Below are positions 1 to 5,161 of a stretch of 20,763 nucleotides of DNA, piece by piece (within the stretch, counting starts at the first letter, position 1; every line of letters starts with the position of its first letter). The stretch lies in IMG/VR virus record IMGVR_UViG_3300017971_000854, positions 1 to 20,763 of that record. The stretch is one strand, 5' to 3'. Source of the stretch: a virus. Position numbers and translations under genes: made by a program. Below the pieces are notes generated by a model. It had not been told where the DNA came from. It ran no database searches and saw only the letters and a list, made by a program, of their open reading frames with translations.

Positions 1-422
1 ACCATGGGAAAGTGCGGGGAGTCGTCTCCCGGCACTTTGAATTCTTTGCCAGCGGTGAACGTCCACCTCGACCTCCCCTTGTAGTAGTTGCCGTCATGGC
101 GAGCGGTGAGGTCGAGTCCGACTGCATCCGATGCCAGATCGAGCGCAGCGACGATCTCGGCATTCGGAATCAGTCGGTAGGTCTTGGGAGTGACGGTGTT
201 CAGTACGTTCCCGTACTGATCCACCAGAGCTCCGAATCGGCTGGGCGCAAACATGCGTTCAGCCGAGTCTTCGCCCTCGCTCAGCATGAGCGTGTGGCGC
301 TTCTCGGGATCGTTGTTGCGAATCGTCGTGCCGCGATCCGATGCCGGATCGACGGTGCTGGCGATGTACATCGGCATGATCTCGACGTTCACGGTCCTGA
401 TGTCCTCACGGTTCTTAATCAT
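1..422 (-). CDS. DUF932-like phage/plasmid protein, C-terminus cut by window edge
   Basis: An open leftward frame starts at ATG 422-420 and runs off the left edge after 140 codons without a stop. A good ribosome site (AAAGGGG) lies about 7 bases before the ATG. The visible part reads through NVLNTVTPKTYRLIPNAEIV and later VPGDDSPHF, which resemble the N-Y-R-x-I-P-N and I/V-x-G-D-(D/E) signatures I associate with the DUF932 (TIGR03299) family of phage and plasmid proteins. The function of that family is not established, so no role is assigned. It is the most downstream gene of the leftward operon seen here and overlaps the preceding gene by 8 bp, indicating translational coupling. The family call is from memory of motifs and is moderate; the existence of the gene is well supported. 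Confidence 0.62.
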   Translation of the reverse strand, partial: MIKNREDIRTVNVEIMPMYIASTVDPASDRGTTIRNNDPEKRHTLMLSEGEDSAERMFAPSRFGALVDQYGNVLNTVTPKTYRLIPNAEIVAALDLASDAVGLDLTARHDGNYYKGRSRWTFTAGKEFKVPGDDSPHFPM

Positions 423-714
423 CGTGCGTCCCCTTTAGGGCTGGGTGGTTTTCGGTGACTGGGTAGATGGACAGATGTGCGAACCTTCGTTTCGGCCAGC
501 TGTCGTAGCAGACGTCCACATCAAACACGTCTTCTCGTCGGTCTACCCAGGCTTCGACCAGAGGCGCGTCCTCTGGTCTGCAAGCCCAGGCAGCAACGGA
601 GATGCCGTCTGCGGCCTGACCCCATCCGGAGAGGAAGGAGTCAGTGCCGTAGACGAGCACGGTCAACGTGTTGATCTGATCGTCAGATCTTCTATCGTTG
701 ACTCGCGACTTCAT
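415..714 (-). CDS. Hypothetical phage protein, 99 aa
   Basis: I do not recognise this protein. The start at 714 was chosen over an upstream in-frame ATG (828) because it follows a GGAGG site by about 10 bases and because the longer form would lie deep inside the upstream gene. The N-terminus (MKSRVNDRRSDDQ) is charged; the rest alternates hydrophobic stretches such as LTVLVYGTDSFLSGWG with acidic segments and has no membrane segment or recognised catalytic motif. It overlaps its upstream neighbour by 23 bp and its downstream neighbour by 8 bp, so it belongs to the same transcript. Confidence 0.75.
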   Translation of the reverse strand: MKSRVNDRRSDDQINTLTVLVYGTDSFLSGWGQAADGISVAAWACRPEDAPLVEAWVDRREDVFDVDVCYDSWPKRRFAHLSIYPVTENHPALKGTHDD

Positions 715-1429
715 GGTTGAATTGCCTCCGCATGTAGATGATTCGTTGTCCCTGGAATCGGAGGAACCGGCGCATCGCGTTGATGATAATCTCACGCGAG
801 AATGCGTTGTGCGATCGCTTCCATCCATGCCAGTGGATTCCGATTCCGCTCTCGTTGTAGCCTGCGTGCAACAACGCGCGGTAGATCAGGGAGCCGTGGA
901 TGTAGTTCTCCTCAAGGTGGCTCCATACACAGTCCTGACCCATGGGGTACTCATTGTTCTCAGTCTTCATCAGACATCCCCAACAGTCCCCGTTGCTGGG
1001 TTGCGGAAGCTCATCGAGCTTCTTCAACGATCGGATCATGCGATCGATCATCTTCTTGAGATGCTTCTCATCGTCGACCGCAGAGCTCGCATCGTCTTCG
1101 CTCGCGTTCGTGATTGCTCCGTGTTGGTCGACGATCATGCCGTCGAAGAACGGCGTGTCTTCGTAGCCAACGTACCACACGTGGTTGTGCTGGTAGACAC
1201 GCGCGGGGGTGAACCGGTTGATGCGGTCCTTGGTCGTGTACGTTCTCCAACCCCCGGAGTTTAACACGTACGTGCCGTCTTGTCGAACGATGATGATCTC
1301 AGTGGCATGCAGAATGATGCCGATTGAGTCATCTTCTTTGCGGTACGCGTACGTGTTGTTGGCCAGCTTGCGCCGGTCCAAGTGCGGATACTGGTCCAGC
1401 ATCCGGTCTAGCTTTGCGTAGGTGTGCAT
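692..1429 (-). CDS. Conserved phage hypothetical protein with LNSGGWRT motif, 245 aa
   Basis: The N-terminal half (about residues 1-80) contains the strand-rich segment LANNTYAYR...ILHATEIIIVRQDGTYVLNSGGWRTYTTKDRINRF. I recall this NSGGWRT(x)TTKxRIN pattern from many phage hypothetical proteins (a DUF family whose number I am not certain of). The central part (about 105-135) is acidic and lysine-rich and probably helical. The C-terminal half has a CWGC pair near residue 150 and a basic end (RRFLRFQGQRIIYMRRQ). No enzyme signature is visible. The start at 1429 has a GGGAG site about 9 bases upstream and lies 3 bases after the previous stop, as expected in a tight operon. Confidence 0.82.
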   Translation of the reverse strand: MHTYAKLDRMLDQYPHLDRRKLANNTYAYRKEDDSIGIILHATEIIIVRQDGTYVLNSGGWRTYTTKDRINRFTPARVYQHNHVWYVGYEDTPFFDGMIVDQHGAITNASEDDASSAVDDEKHLKKMIDRMIRSLKKLDELPQPSNGDCWGCLMKTENNEYPMGQDCVWSHLEENYIHGSLIYRALLHAGYNESGIGIHWHGWKRSHNAFSREIIINAMRRFLRFQGQRIIYMRRQFNHEVASQR

Positions 1430-1432
1430 TGC

Positions 1433-2038
1433 TTAGTCTCCCTTCTGGATGGTGACGATCTGCGGGGTGATGTCAGTGTTGTGCACCATGTTGATGCTGT
1501 TGATCAGCTGGAGCGCCTCATCGGTGTTCAGCCAGTTTTCAGCGTGCACGCGTTCGACGAAGTACTTGTGGACGTACACCGGTCCGATCTTGGGCGTGAA
1601 CAGCTGGATGGGCATGCCAGCGGTCTTCCGCGTCATGATCATGATTGACTGCCGGTTCGTATCGACCTCAACAGTATCGAGTTCCATGTCATCGTTGTTG
1701 ATCGAGCGGACGATGATCTCCCAGTTGTTTTCGATGTCGTGCTTGAGATCATCGTAGCTACAGGAACTGCATCCATCGATGCTGACTTCCAGTTCACCGT
1801 AGGAGAAGGAGAACGAATCCACGTCTGGATCGTCACCGCAGCGTGAGCAGGTGACGGTGCATGACGTGTTTTCGATCTCCTCTCGGACGAGCTCATCCCA
1901 GTCGAGTTCCCGTTCCATGTCGAGATTCATCTCGATCTTGCGGCATACCGCATCGGTGAGGTTGCTGATCTCTTCCGAGACCACGGTACGAACGAAGTCA
2001 CTGATGTTGTCGCGCAGCTGGTCGAAGTTGATGCTCAT
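1433..2038 (-). CDS. Hypothetical protein with zinc-ribbon-like cysteine pairs, 201 aa
   Basis: The protein begins with an acidic, helix-prone region (residues 1-58) and then shows two CxxC pairs, C64/C67 and C90/C93, separated by 22 residues containing short strands. This is the arrangement of a treble-clef or zinc-ribbon metal site, so zinc binding is inferred. The remainder (about 100-201) is mixed alpha/beta with no recognised active site. The start at 2038 has a purine-rich AGAGGAAG site and forms an ATGA-type overlap with the upstream gene, so the two are likely translated together. Function unknown. Confidence 0.82.
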   Translation of the reverse strand: MSINFDQLRDNISDFVRTVVSEEISNLTDAVCRKIEMNLDMERELDWDELVREEIENTSCTVTCSRCGDDPDVDSFSFSYGELEVSIDGCSSCSYDDLKHDIENNWEIIVRSINNDDMELDTVEVDTNRQSIMIMTRKTAGMPIQLFTPKIGPVYVHKYFVERVHAENWLNTDEALQLINSINMVHNTDITPQIVTIQKGD

Positions 2039-2364
2039 GATTCTTCCTCTTTCGTGAGTTTGCGCAATTCGATGTAGTCGAATCGCTCGGTGGTGCTCAT
2101 CTCTTCCAGCGGCATGTCGTAGTACATGTCGATGAGAGCTTGAGCGGCTTCGGCTTCGGTCTCATGGACCGACCACTCGGTCGCGTCCATGTACCCACGG
2201 GCACTCAGTCGTGCGCCGTATCCTTCCACGCGTTCGATCATCTCGACATCGTTCCATTCGATGTCGAGTAGAACGTCTTCCGGGACGGCGTACGACTCGC
2301 CGCAGCGAGTCGTCACCTCCCAGAACGTGGATTTACTCGTGATTACTGGTCGCATGAACGACAT
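2035..2364 (-). CDS. Hypothetical acidic phage protein, 109 aa
   Basis: A small acidic protein with many Glu and Asp residues, especially after residue 65, and a lysine/glutamate-rich tail. I recognise no domain. The chosen start (2364) follows a purine-rich AAGAAAGAAGAA stretch rather than a classic GGAGG; a second ATG three codons in (2355) has no better site. Its stop overlaps the next start (ATGA) and its 5' end overlaps the upstream gene by 32 bp. This tight packing is the main evidence that it is real. Confidence 0.72.
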   Translation of the reverse strand: MSFMRPVITSKSTFWEVTTRCGESYAVPEDVLLDIEWNDVEMIERVEGYGARLSARGYMDATEWSVHETEAEAAQALIDMYYDMPLEEMSTTERFDYIELRKLTKEEES

Positions 2365-2737
2365 TGGTTTCTTCTTTCTTCTTTGCGCGAGCCAGTTCGC
2401 TATCGAGACGTGCCCACACGTTCTTCATGAACTGGTTGCGCGTGTACTTGTTCGCGTTGGTGACCAGCCCGATGTAATCGAGGAGATCCTGGCGGGTCAT
2501 CGGCGCGTCGACGCATTTGCCGTCGACATTCTTGGTGCGCAGGCAATCGAACACGCGTTCGTAGATTGCCAAGCGTGCCATCCACTCATCCACGTTCTCT
2601 TCGGTCAGCGTAGGCAGGCCGATGGGGATGGTGTAGAAGGTGAGCGCGTAGAGGGTGGGATGCATGTGCGTCTCACCCTCAAATTCGTAGACGCGCTTAT
2701 CTTCGGGGATCTGGGTGTGGTTGTAGTGCAGTGCCAT
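2333..2737 (-). CDS. Hypothetical phage protein, 134 aa
   Basis: The N-terminal half includes a hydrophobic strand pattern (YALTFYTIPIGLPTLTEENV), followed by a helical region (ERVFDCLRTKNVDGKCVDAPMTRQDLLDYIGLVTNAN) and a basic helix ending in ARAKKKEE. There is no signal peptide or membrane segment. The start has an excellent GGAGG site about 10 bases upstream and lies 3 bases after the stop of the DUF7007-like gene. I do not recognise the family and assign no function. Confidence 0.8.
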   Translation of the reverse strand: MALHYNHTQIPEDKRVYEFEGETHMHPTLYALTFYTIPIGLPTLTEENVDEWMARLAIYERVFDCLRTKNVDGKCVDAPMTRQDLLDYIGLVTNANKYTRNQFMKNVWARLDSELARAKKKEETNVVHATSNHE

Positions 2738-2740
2738 TCC

Positions 2741-3070
2741 TTACACCTCCAGGTTGAACGTGTCGAAGATTTCCTTGGCCAGCCGTTCGCGCGAGTAGAC
2801 CGGCACCTGGAAGAGCTCGTCGTAGAAGAACCACAGCGGCATGGCAACCTCGCAGTCTTCTTCGTACCACCCGTCGTGCGAACGGATGTGCTCGGGCATC
2901 CGCTTCAACTGCTCGGGTGCCACCCAGATGCCTCCGTGGCGAGCGGTGCTGACCATGATGAGACCAGTGCCGATGTGCTTGGTCTCTTGGATCTCGCCCC
3001 ACGGCGAGTGCTGGTAGGTGCGCGGGGGGAACTGGCTGGCGGGTCCATCGTGGTACGGGCTTTCAAACAT
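2741..3070 (-). CDS. DUF7007-like domain protein, 109 aa
   Basis: The sequence carries the pattern SPWGEIQETKHIGTGLIMVS followed by TARHGG, a RMPEHIR segment and GGWYEEDCE-like DGWYEEDCEVA. I associate this combination (SPWG, STA-x-HGG, RMP, GWYEEDC) with the DUF7007 family found in phages, plasmids and mobile elements. Its role is unknown. The conserved His, Trp, Tyr and Glu-Glu-Asp-Cys cluster suggests a binding or catalytic pocket, but that is inference. The start at 3070 has a GAGGAG site and overlaps the upstream stop by 8 bp. Confidence 0.82.
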   Translation of the reverse strand: MFESPYHDGPASQFPPRTYQHSPWGEIQETKHIGTGLIMVSTARHGGIWVAPEQLKRMPEHIRSHDGWYEEDCEVAMPLWFFYDELFQVPVYSRERLAKEIFDTFNLEV

Positions 3071-3314
3071 TGCGTAACTCCTCGTTTAGTAGTGACTTGG
3101 CCTTCTCGCAGAACTTCTCCCAGCCCCGATCGAACTGGTCGTGGTAGTGCCCATGTACGCGGAACATGTTCCCGTCATGGTTGAACACTTCGGTGTGGAC
3201 GATGTAGGGTGTGACGACGTTTTGAGCATCGTGGTAGAACACGATGCGTCGATCGCGCAAGCCATCCACTCCTTTCACGACTCTGGTTTGCGCGATGTAC
3301 GCGATGTTACTCAT
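3063..3314 (-). CDS. Hypothetical phage protein, 83 aa
   Basis: A short mixed alpha/beta protein with strand-like segments near IAYIAQTRVV, RRIVFYHDA and TPYIVHTEVFN, a histidine-rich stretch (RVHGHYHDQFDRGW) and a C-terminal lysine/glutamate helix. The frame is open farther upstream, but the start at 3314 is chosen because it follows a GGAAGGAG site and sits in an 8-bp overlap with the upstream stop. No family is recognised. Confidence 0.75.
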   Translation of the reverse strand: MSNIAYIAQTRVVKGVDGLRDRRIVFYHDAQNVVTPYIVHTEVFNHDGNMFRVHGHYHDQFDRGWEKFCEKAKSLLNEELRNV

Positions 3315-3642
3315 CCTCGTCTCCTTCCAGGTTGAAGGACACGGTGTGGCATCCATACGGGCAGACGTACGCGTCATGCCCGCCATTCGAACACTCACGA
3401 AGGTTGAAGACGTGTTCGATCACCGTGTCCTGGATGAGATCCTTCATGCCCTTGTCGATGAACATCCGAGCAGTACCAAGGGCACGGTCATACTGCTTGG
3501 GGTTGAACGAATATCCGTTGGATGACCTGCTTGATGCCGACCACTCGGCATAGATGATGGCCAGCGTTTCGTCTTTGATCCGCCGGATGTTCTGTTCAAC
3601 ATTTCTCTCACCGGTGGCGGTGTGGCTCCATTCCCACGTCAT
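3307..3642 (-). CDS. Hypothetical protein with C-terminal Cys/His cluster, 111 aa (possibly N-extended to 3840)
   Basis: The 111-residue form starts MTWEWSHTATGERN after an AAAGGAAA site. Residues 10-80 look helical. The C-terminus has a Cys/His cluster (C84, H89, C94, C98, H99 in CSNGGHDAYVCPYGCHTV), suggesting a small zinc site. The same frame stays open upstream to another ATG at 3840. That ATG has its own AAAGGAAA site and lies 11 bases after the stop of the preceding gene, so a 178-residue product is possible. The extra 67 residues are Arg, Ser and Gly rich, cross a G5-C-G5-C-G5 tract and use rare-looking TTA codons, so I prefer the shorter form without certainty. Confidence 0.72.
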   Translation of the reverse strand: MTWEWSHTATGERNVEQNIRRIKDETLAIIYAEWSASSRSSNGYSFNPKQYDRALGTARMFIDKGMKDLIQDTVIEHVFNLRECSNGGHDAYVCPYGCHTVSFNLEGDEDE

Positions 3643-3851
3643 GACATTTCCTTTCGTTGGCGCACTTTCGACCTCACCTAATAACCCCCGCCCCCGCCCC
3701 CTGCTTAATCGGCAGTGCCCGACCTGCTGAGTTCCGTTGATGCAGAGGGGGCGTTGCTGGGAGCGGTTGGCCCCCCTGCCCGACTGGATTGCCGGGTTCA
3801 GGGAGGCCGTGCTGGTGGCGGTGAGGTGTCGGTTGTTCATGGCTTTCCTTT

Positions 3852-4127
3852 CTATCGGGGGTCGATGAAGACCATGAACATGGCGTTGGCACTGGCGGCA
3901 CTGAGTGTGGTCCAGAACAGCGCCTCGTTCTGCGTCTGCGTGATGGTCCACATGCAGAGCATGAACAGCGGGACAATCAGCACCAGGGACACCCTGAATG
4001 CCCAGAGCCTCTTACGGCTCGGGCCTTCGATTTCCTTTGCGCAGGAGGCGCAGGTCCAGCCGAGGCGGGTGTCGATCATCGTCTTCGTGTTGGCGTGGCA
4101 GAGGGGGCAGCAGTTCTGGTTCGACAT
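3852..4127 (-). CDS. Small zinc-ribbon membrane protein, 91 aa
   Basis: The N-terminus has two cysteine pairs (NCCPLCHANTK and WTCASCAKE, about residues 5-30), a compact zinc-ribbon pattern. It is followed by a basic linker (GPSRKRLWAF) and two hydrophobic segments, about residues 45-62 (VSLVLIVPLFMLCMW) and 69-88 (ALFWTTLSAASANAMFMVFI), long enough to span a membrane. I infer a membrane protein with a cytoplasmic metal-binding head. The start at 4127 has a GGAG site about 8 bases upstream; the frame is open farther upstream but without a better start. Function unknown. Confidence 0.75.
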   Translation of the reverse strand: MSNQNCCPLCHANTKTMIDTRLGWTCASCAKEIEGPSRKRLWAFRVSLVLIVPLFMLCMWTITQTQNEALFWTTLSAASANAMFMVFIDPR

Positions 4128-4154
4128 CGGATTCTCCAGTCTCAAGGGGTGAGT

Positions 4155-4180
4155 GGCGGGGACCGGAAGTGGCCCCCGCC
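4155..4180. other. Intergenic inverted repeat (7-bp stem)
   Basis: GGCGGGG (4155-4161) and CCCCGCC (4174-4180) can pair around a 12-base loop in the 64-bp gap between two leftward genes. No T tract follows on either strand, so it is not a convincing terminator. It could modestly affect RNA stability or translation of the downstream gene. Confidence 0.35.
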
Positions 4181-4191
4181 TATCGTGGCGG

Positions 4192-4443
4192 TTAAAACGG
4201 CAGGTCGTCTTCCTGCAGCGGCATCTCGAACTGCAGTGTGAGCGGCTCGTGGTCTTCTTCGAAGTAGTCGTTGCGCATGACGTCGTGGTCATCGCCCCCG
4301 CAGCTGGGGCAGGGGATCAACCCGCTGCAGGCGGTCAGTTCAGCTTCAGCGGCAATCGAATCATCGGCAGCGACGTGGGTGGCGGTCAGAATCACGGCTT
4401 CGCACATTACGCAGTAGAGTTCGAAGTTGCTGTAGAGGCTCAT
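4192..4443 (-). CDS. Small zinc-ribbon protein, 83 aa, first gene of the leftward operon
   Basis: Cysteine pairs C11/C14 (CVMC) and C45/C48 (CPSC) frame an alanine- and acid-rich helix, consistent with a zinc ribbon. The C-terminus is very acidic (DYFEEDHEP, QEDDLPF). The start at 4443 follows an AGAGGAG site. The frame remains open upstream as far as 5076 (an ATG at 4671 would give 159 aa), but the upstream part coincides with long RNA-like inverted repeats, lacks a ribosome site and reads as low-quality protein, so it is not included. No leftward promoter is obvious in the next few hundred bases. Function unknown. Confidence 0.75.
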   Translation of the reverse strand: MSLYSNFELYCVMCEAVILTATHVAADDSIAAEAELTACSGLIPCPSCGGDDHDVMRNDYFEEDHEPLTLQFEMPLQEDDLPF

Positions 4444-4483
4444 TCTCGTTCTCCTCTTTGGGGTGGGTTCTGATAGGCAGTGC

Positions 4484-4670
4484 TGACTGCTACTGCTGAT
4501 GCACGGGAGGAGGACACTCATGGCAGGGATTGTCAGCTGAAGAATCCTGTAAAATTGCTTCAATTTTGCGGGATTCTTTGGTTGACAAAGGGGGCGAAAT
4601 TCGGGCTTCCCGAATTTTGCTCCCGGCCCAACATGTGTGTCATCATCGCGGGCATCAGTAGTAGTAGTCA
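4484..4670 (+). repeat. Imperfect palindrome folding as a closed three-way junction
   Basis: Outer arms 4484-4522 and 4632-4670 pair at 34 of 39 positions (32 Watson-Crick, 2 G-U). They continue after a small internal loop with GGGA 4526-4529 against TCCC 4621-4624. Inside are two hairpins. One has arms 4530-4557 and 4561-4588: 28 consecutive pairs, 5 of them G-U, loop CTT. The other has arms 4594-4605 and 4609-4620: 12 pairs, 1 G-U, loop CTT. The helices abut with only 4589-4593 unpaired. Both hairpins carry the same G-CTT-C cap. Counting is by eye. Confidence 0.72.
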
Positions 4671-4679
4671 TTGCGAGGC

Positions 4680-4740
4680 GAGCGGGTGGGGGGACGCTCT
4701 TCGGGTGGGGTGTCGAGCCTGGAGAACTAGAAAGCGACAC
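4680..4740 (+). other. Two short hairpins within the structured region
   Basis: GAGCG 4680-4684 pairs with CGCTC 4695-4699 around a G-rich loop. GTGTCG 4710-4715 pairs with CGACAC 4735-4740, enclosing a second helix CTGG 4719-4722 / CTAG 4727-4730 capped by AGAA with one G-U pair. They lie between the three-way junction and the long hairpin and are probably part of the same folded RNA. Confidence 0.45.
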
Positions 4741-4765
4741 ACAGTGCCTACAGTCTAAAATCCGA

Positions 4766-4842
4766 GCCCGGCGCAGCGGGTTCGCTTTGCGTGTGGTGCA
4801 GTACCCTGTTGTGCTACATCGCGCGGTTCCGCTGTGCCGGGC
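4766..4842 (+). other. 77-nt long hairpin
   Basis: The outer helix pairs 4766-4785 with 4823-4842: 19 of 20 positions pair, with G-U at 4773/4835, 4780/4828 and 4782/4826 and a single T-T mismatch at 4781/4827. After a small internal loop (4786-4790 and 4820-4822) an inner helix pairs 4791-4803 with 4807-4819, with six G-U pairs and a CCC loop. The inner helix is weaker evidence because it depends on G-U pairs. The outer helix is strong on its own. Confidence 0.62.
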
Positions 4843-4855
4843 GGAAACGAGGGGA

Positions 4856-4936
4856 GCGAGCTTGTCGAGCGGACCGAAGTTAGTGCTATCCTCTAACAAG
4901 GTCGCGAGCTTGTCGAGTCGACCGAAGTTACTGCTA
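4856..4936. repeat. 48-bp-period direct repeat, two copies
   Basis: Copies at 4856-4888 and 4904-4936 share GCGAGCTTGTCGAG, then ACCGAAGTTA, then TGCTA, matching at about 30 of 33 bases with a 48-bp offset. Each contains CGA-GCTTG-TCG, which can form a small hairpin. The second copy also has GTCGA-G-TCGAC and can be enclosed by GGTCG/CGACC and TAAC/GTTA helices (4894-4930). The GAGCTTGTCGA core resembles extragenic palindromic repeats seen in some bacterial genomes, but here it fits best as a repeated RNA module or a pair of protein-binding sites. Confidence 0.6.
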
Positions 4937-5009
4937 GATCTGCAGTTGCGGCAGTGACGAATGGACAGCGCGGGGGCTGGGCCTTGCAGAACAGGAGCGA
5001 CAAGCGACG

Positions 5010-5024
5010 GCCCACGGAGTGGGC
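5010..5024 (+). other. Perfect 6-bp hairpin
   Basis: GCCCAC (5010-5015) and GTGGGC (5019-5024) pair around GGA. No T tract follows, so it is not a terminator. It is one of the smaller elements of the structured region. Confidence 0.35.
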
Positions 5025-5161
5025 TTCTGCATGGGCCAGTTTCCGGGCTGGGAATGAGGAACGTGGTGCAGCACATGCTGTCGAACGTGCACCGGGTCTT
5101 GGCCTTATCTAGCTCTGTAGAACGTGCGTGCCCGGCAGCCTAGCCTATTATGGTGCCCCAA

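Larger units (their letters stand above)
4480..5100 (+). ncRNA. Candidate large structured noncoding RNA (top strand)
   Basis: About 620 bases lack a credible gene but contain several long helices. These include the three-way junction at 4484-4670, hairpins at 4680-4699 and 4710-4740, the 77-nt hairpin at 4766-4842, two related hairpin units at 4850-4930 and smaller hairpins at 5010-5024 and 5065-5093. In the three longest clean helices, 9 of 10 non-Watson-Crick positions are G-U if read as top-strand RNA and none is A-C. Bottom-strand RNA would have A-C mismatches there. This asymmetry favours a functional top-strand transcript over a DNA palindrome or a leader of the leftward operon. I see no clear promoter or intrinsic terminator, and the ends are approximate. 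Large phage RNAs such as GOLLD and ROOL are known precedents, but I cannot assign a class. Confidence 0.5.

Noticed and set aside
10-460. Rightward frame at 12-458
   Set aside because: Antisense to the DUF932-like gene, which has a ribosome site and recognisable motifs.
2189-3184. Long rightward open frame (331 codons) opposite the leftward genes
   Set aside because: It runs antisense across several well-supported leftward genes with ribosome sites and coupled overlaps, has no ribosome site and shows no recognisable protein features.
4591-4620. Possible promoter from TTGACA at 4582-4587
   Set aside because: No acceptable -10 hexamer lies 15-19 bases downstream, and the word is part of a 28-bp RNA-like stem.
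4637-4957. 106-codon rightward frame in the structured region
   Set aside because: No ribosome site, low-complexity translation caused by repeats, and overlap with strong RNA helices. A short peptide cannot be fully excluded.
4444-5076. N-terminal extension of the zinc-ribbon gene up to a 294-aa protein
   Set aside because: The upstream part coincides with long RNA-like inverted repeats and a 48-bp direct repeat, lacks a ribosome site, and an AGAGGAG site precedes the start at 4443.
4740-5160. Possible tRNA genes (several GGTTC-like words)
   Set aside because: I could not assemble acceptor, D, anticodon and T arms with the required lengths at any of them. A tRNAscan run would settle this.
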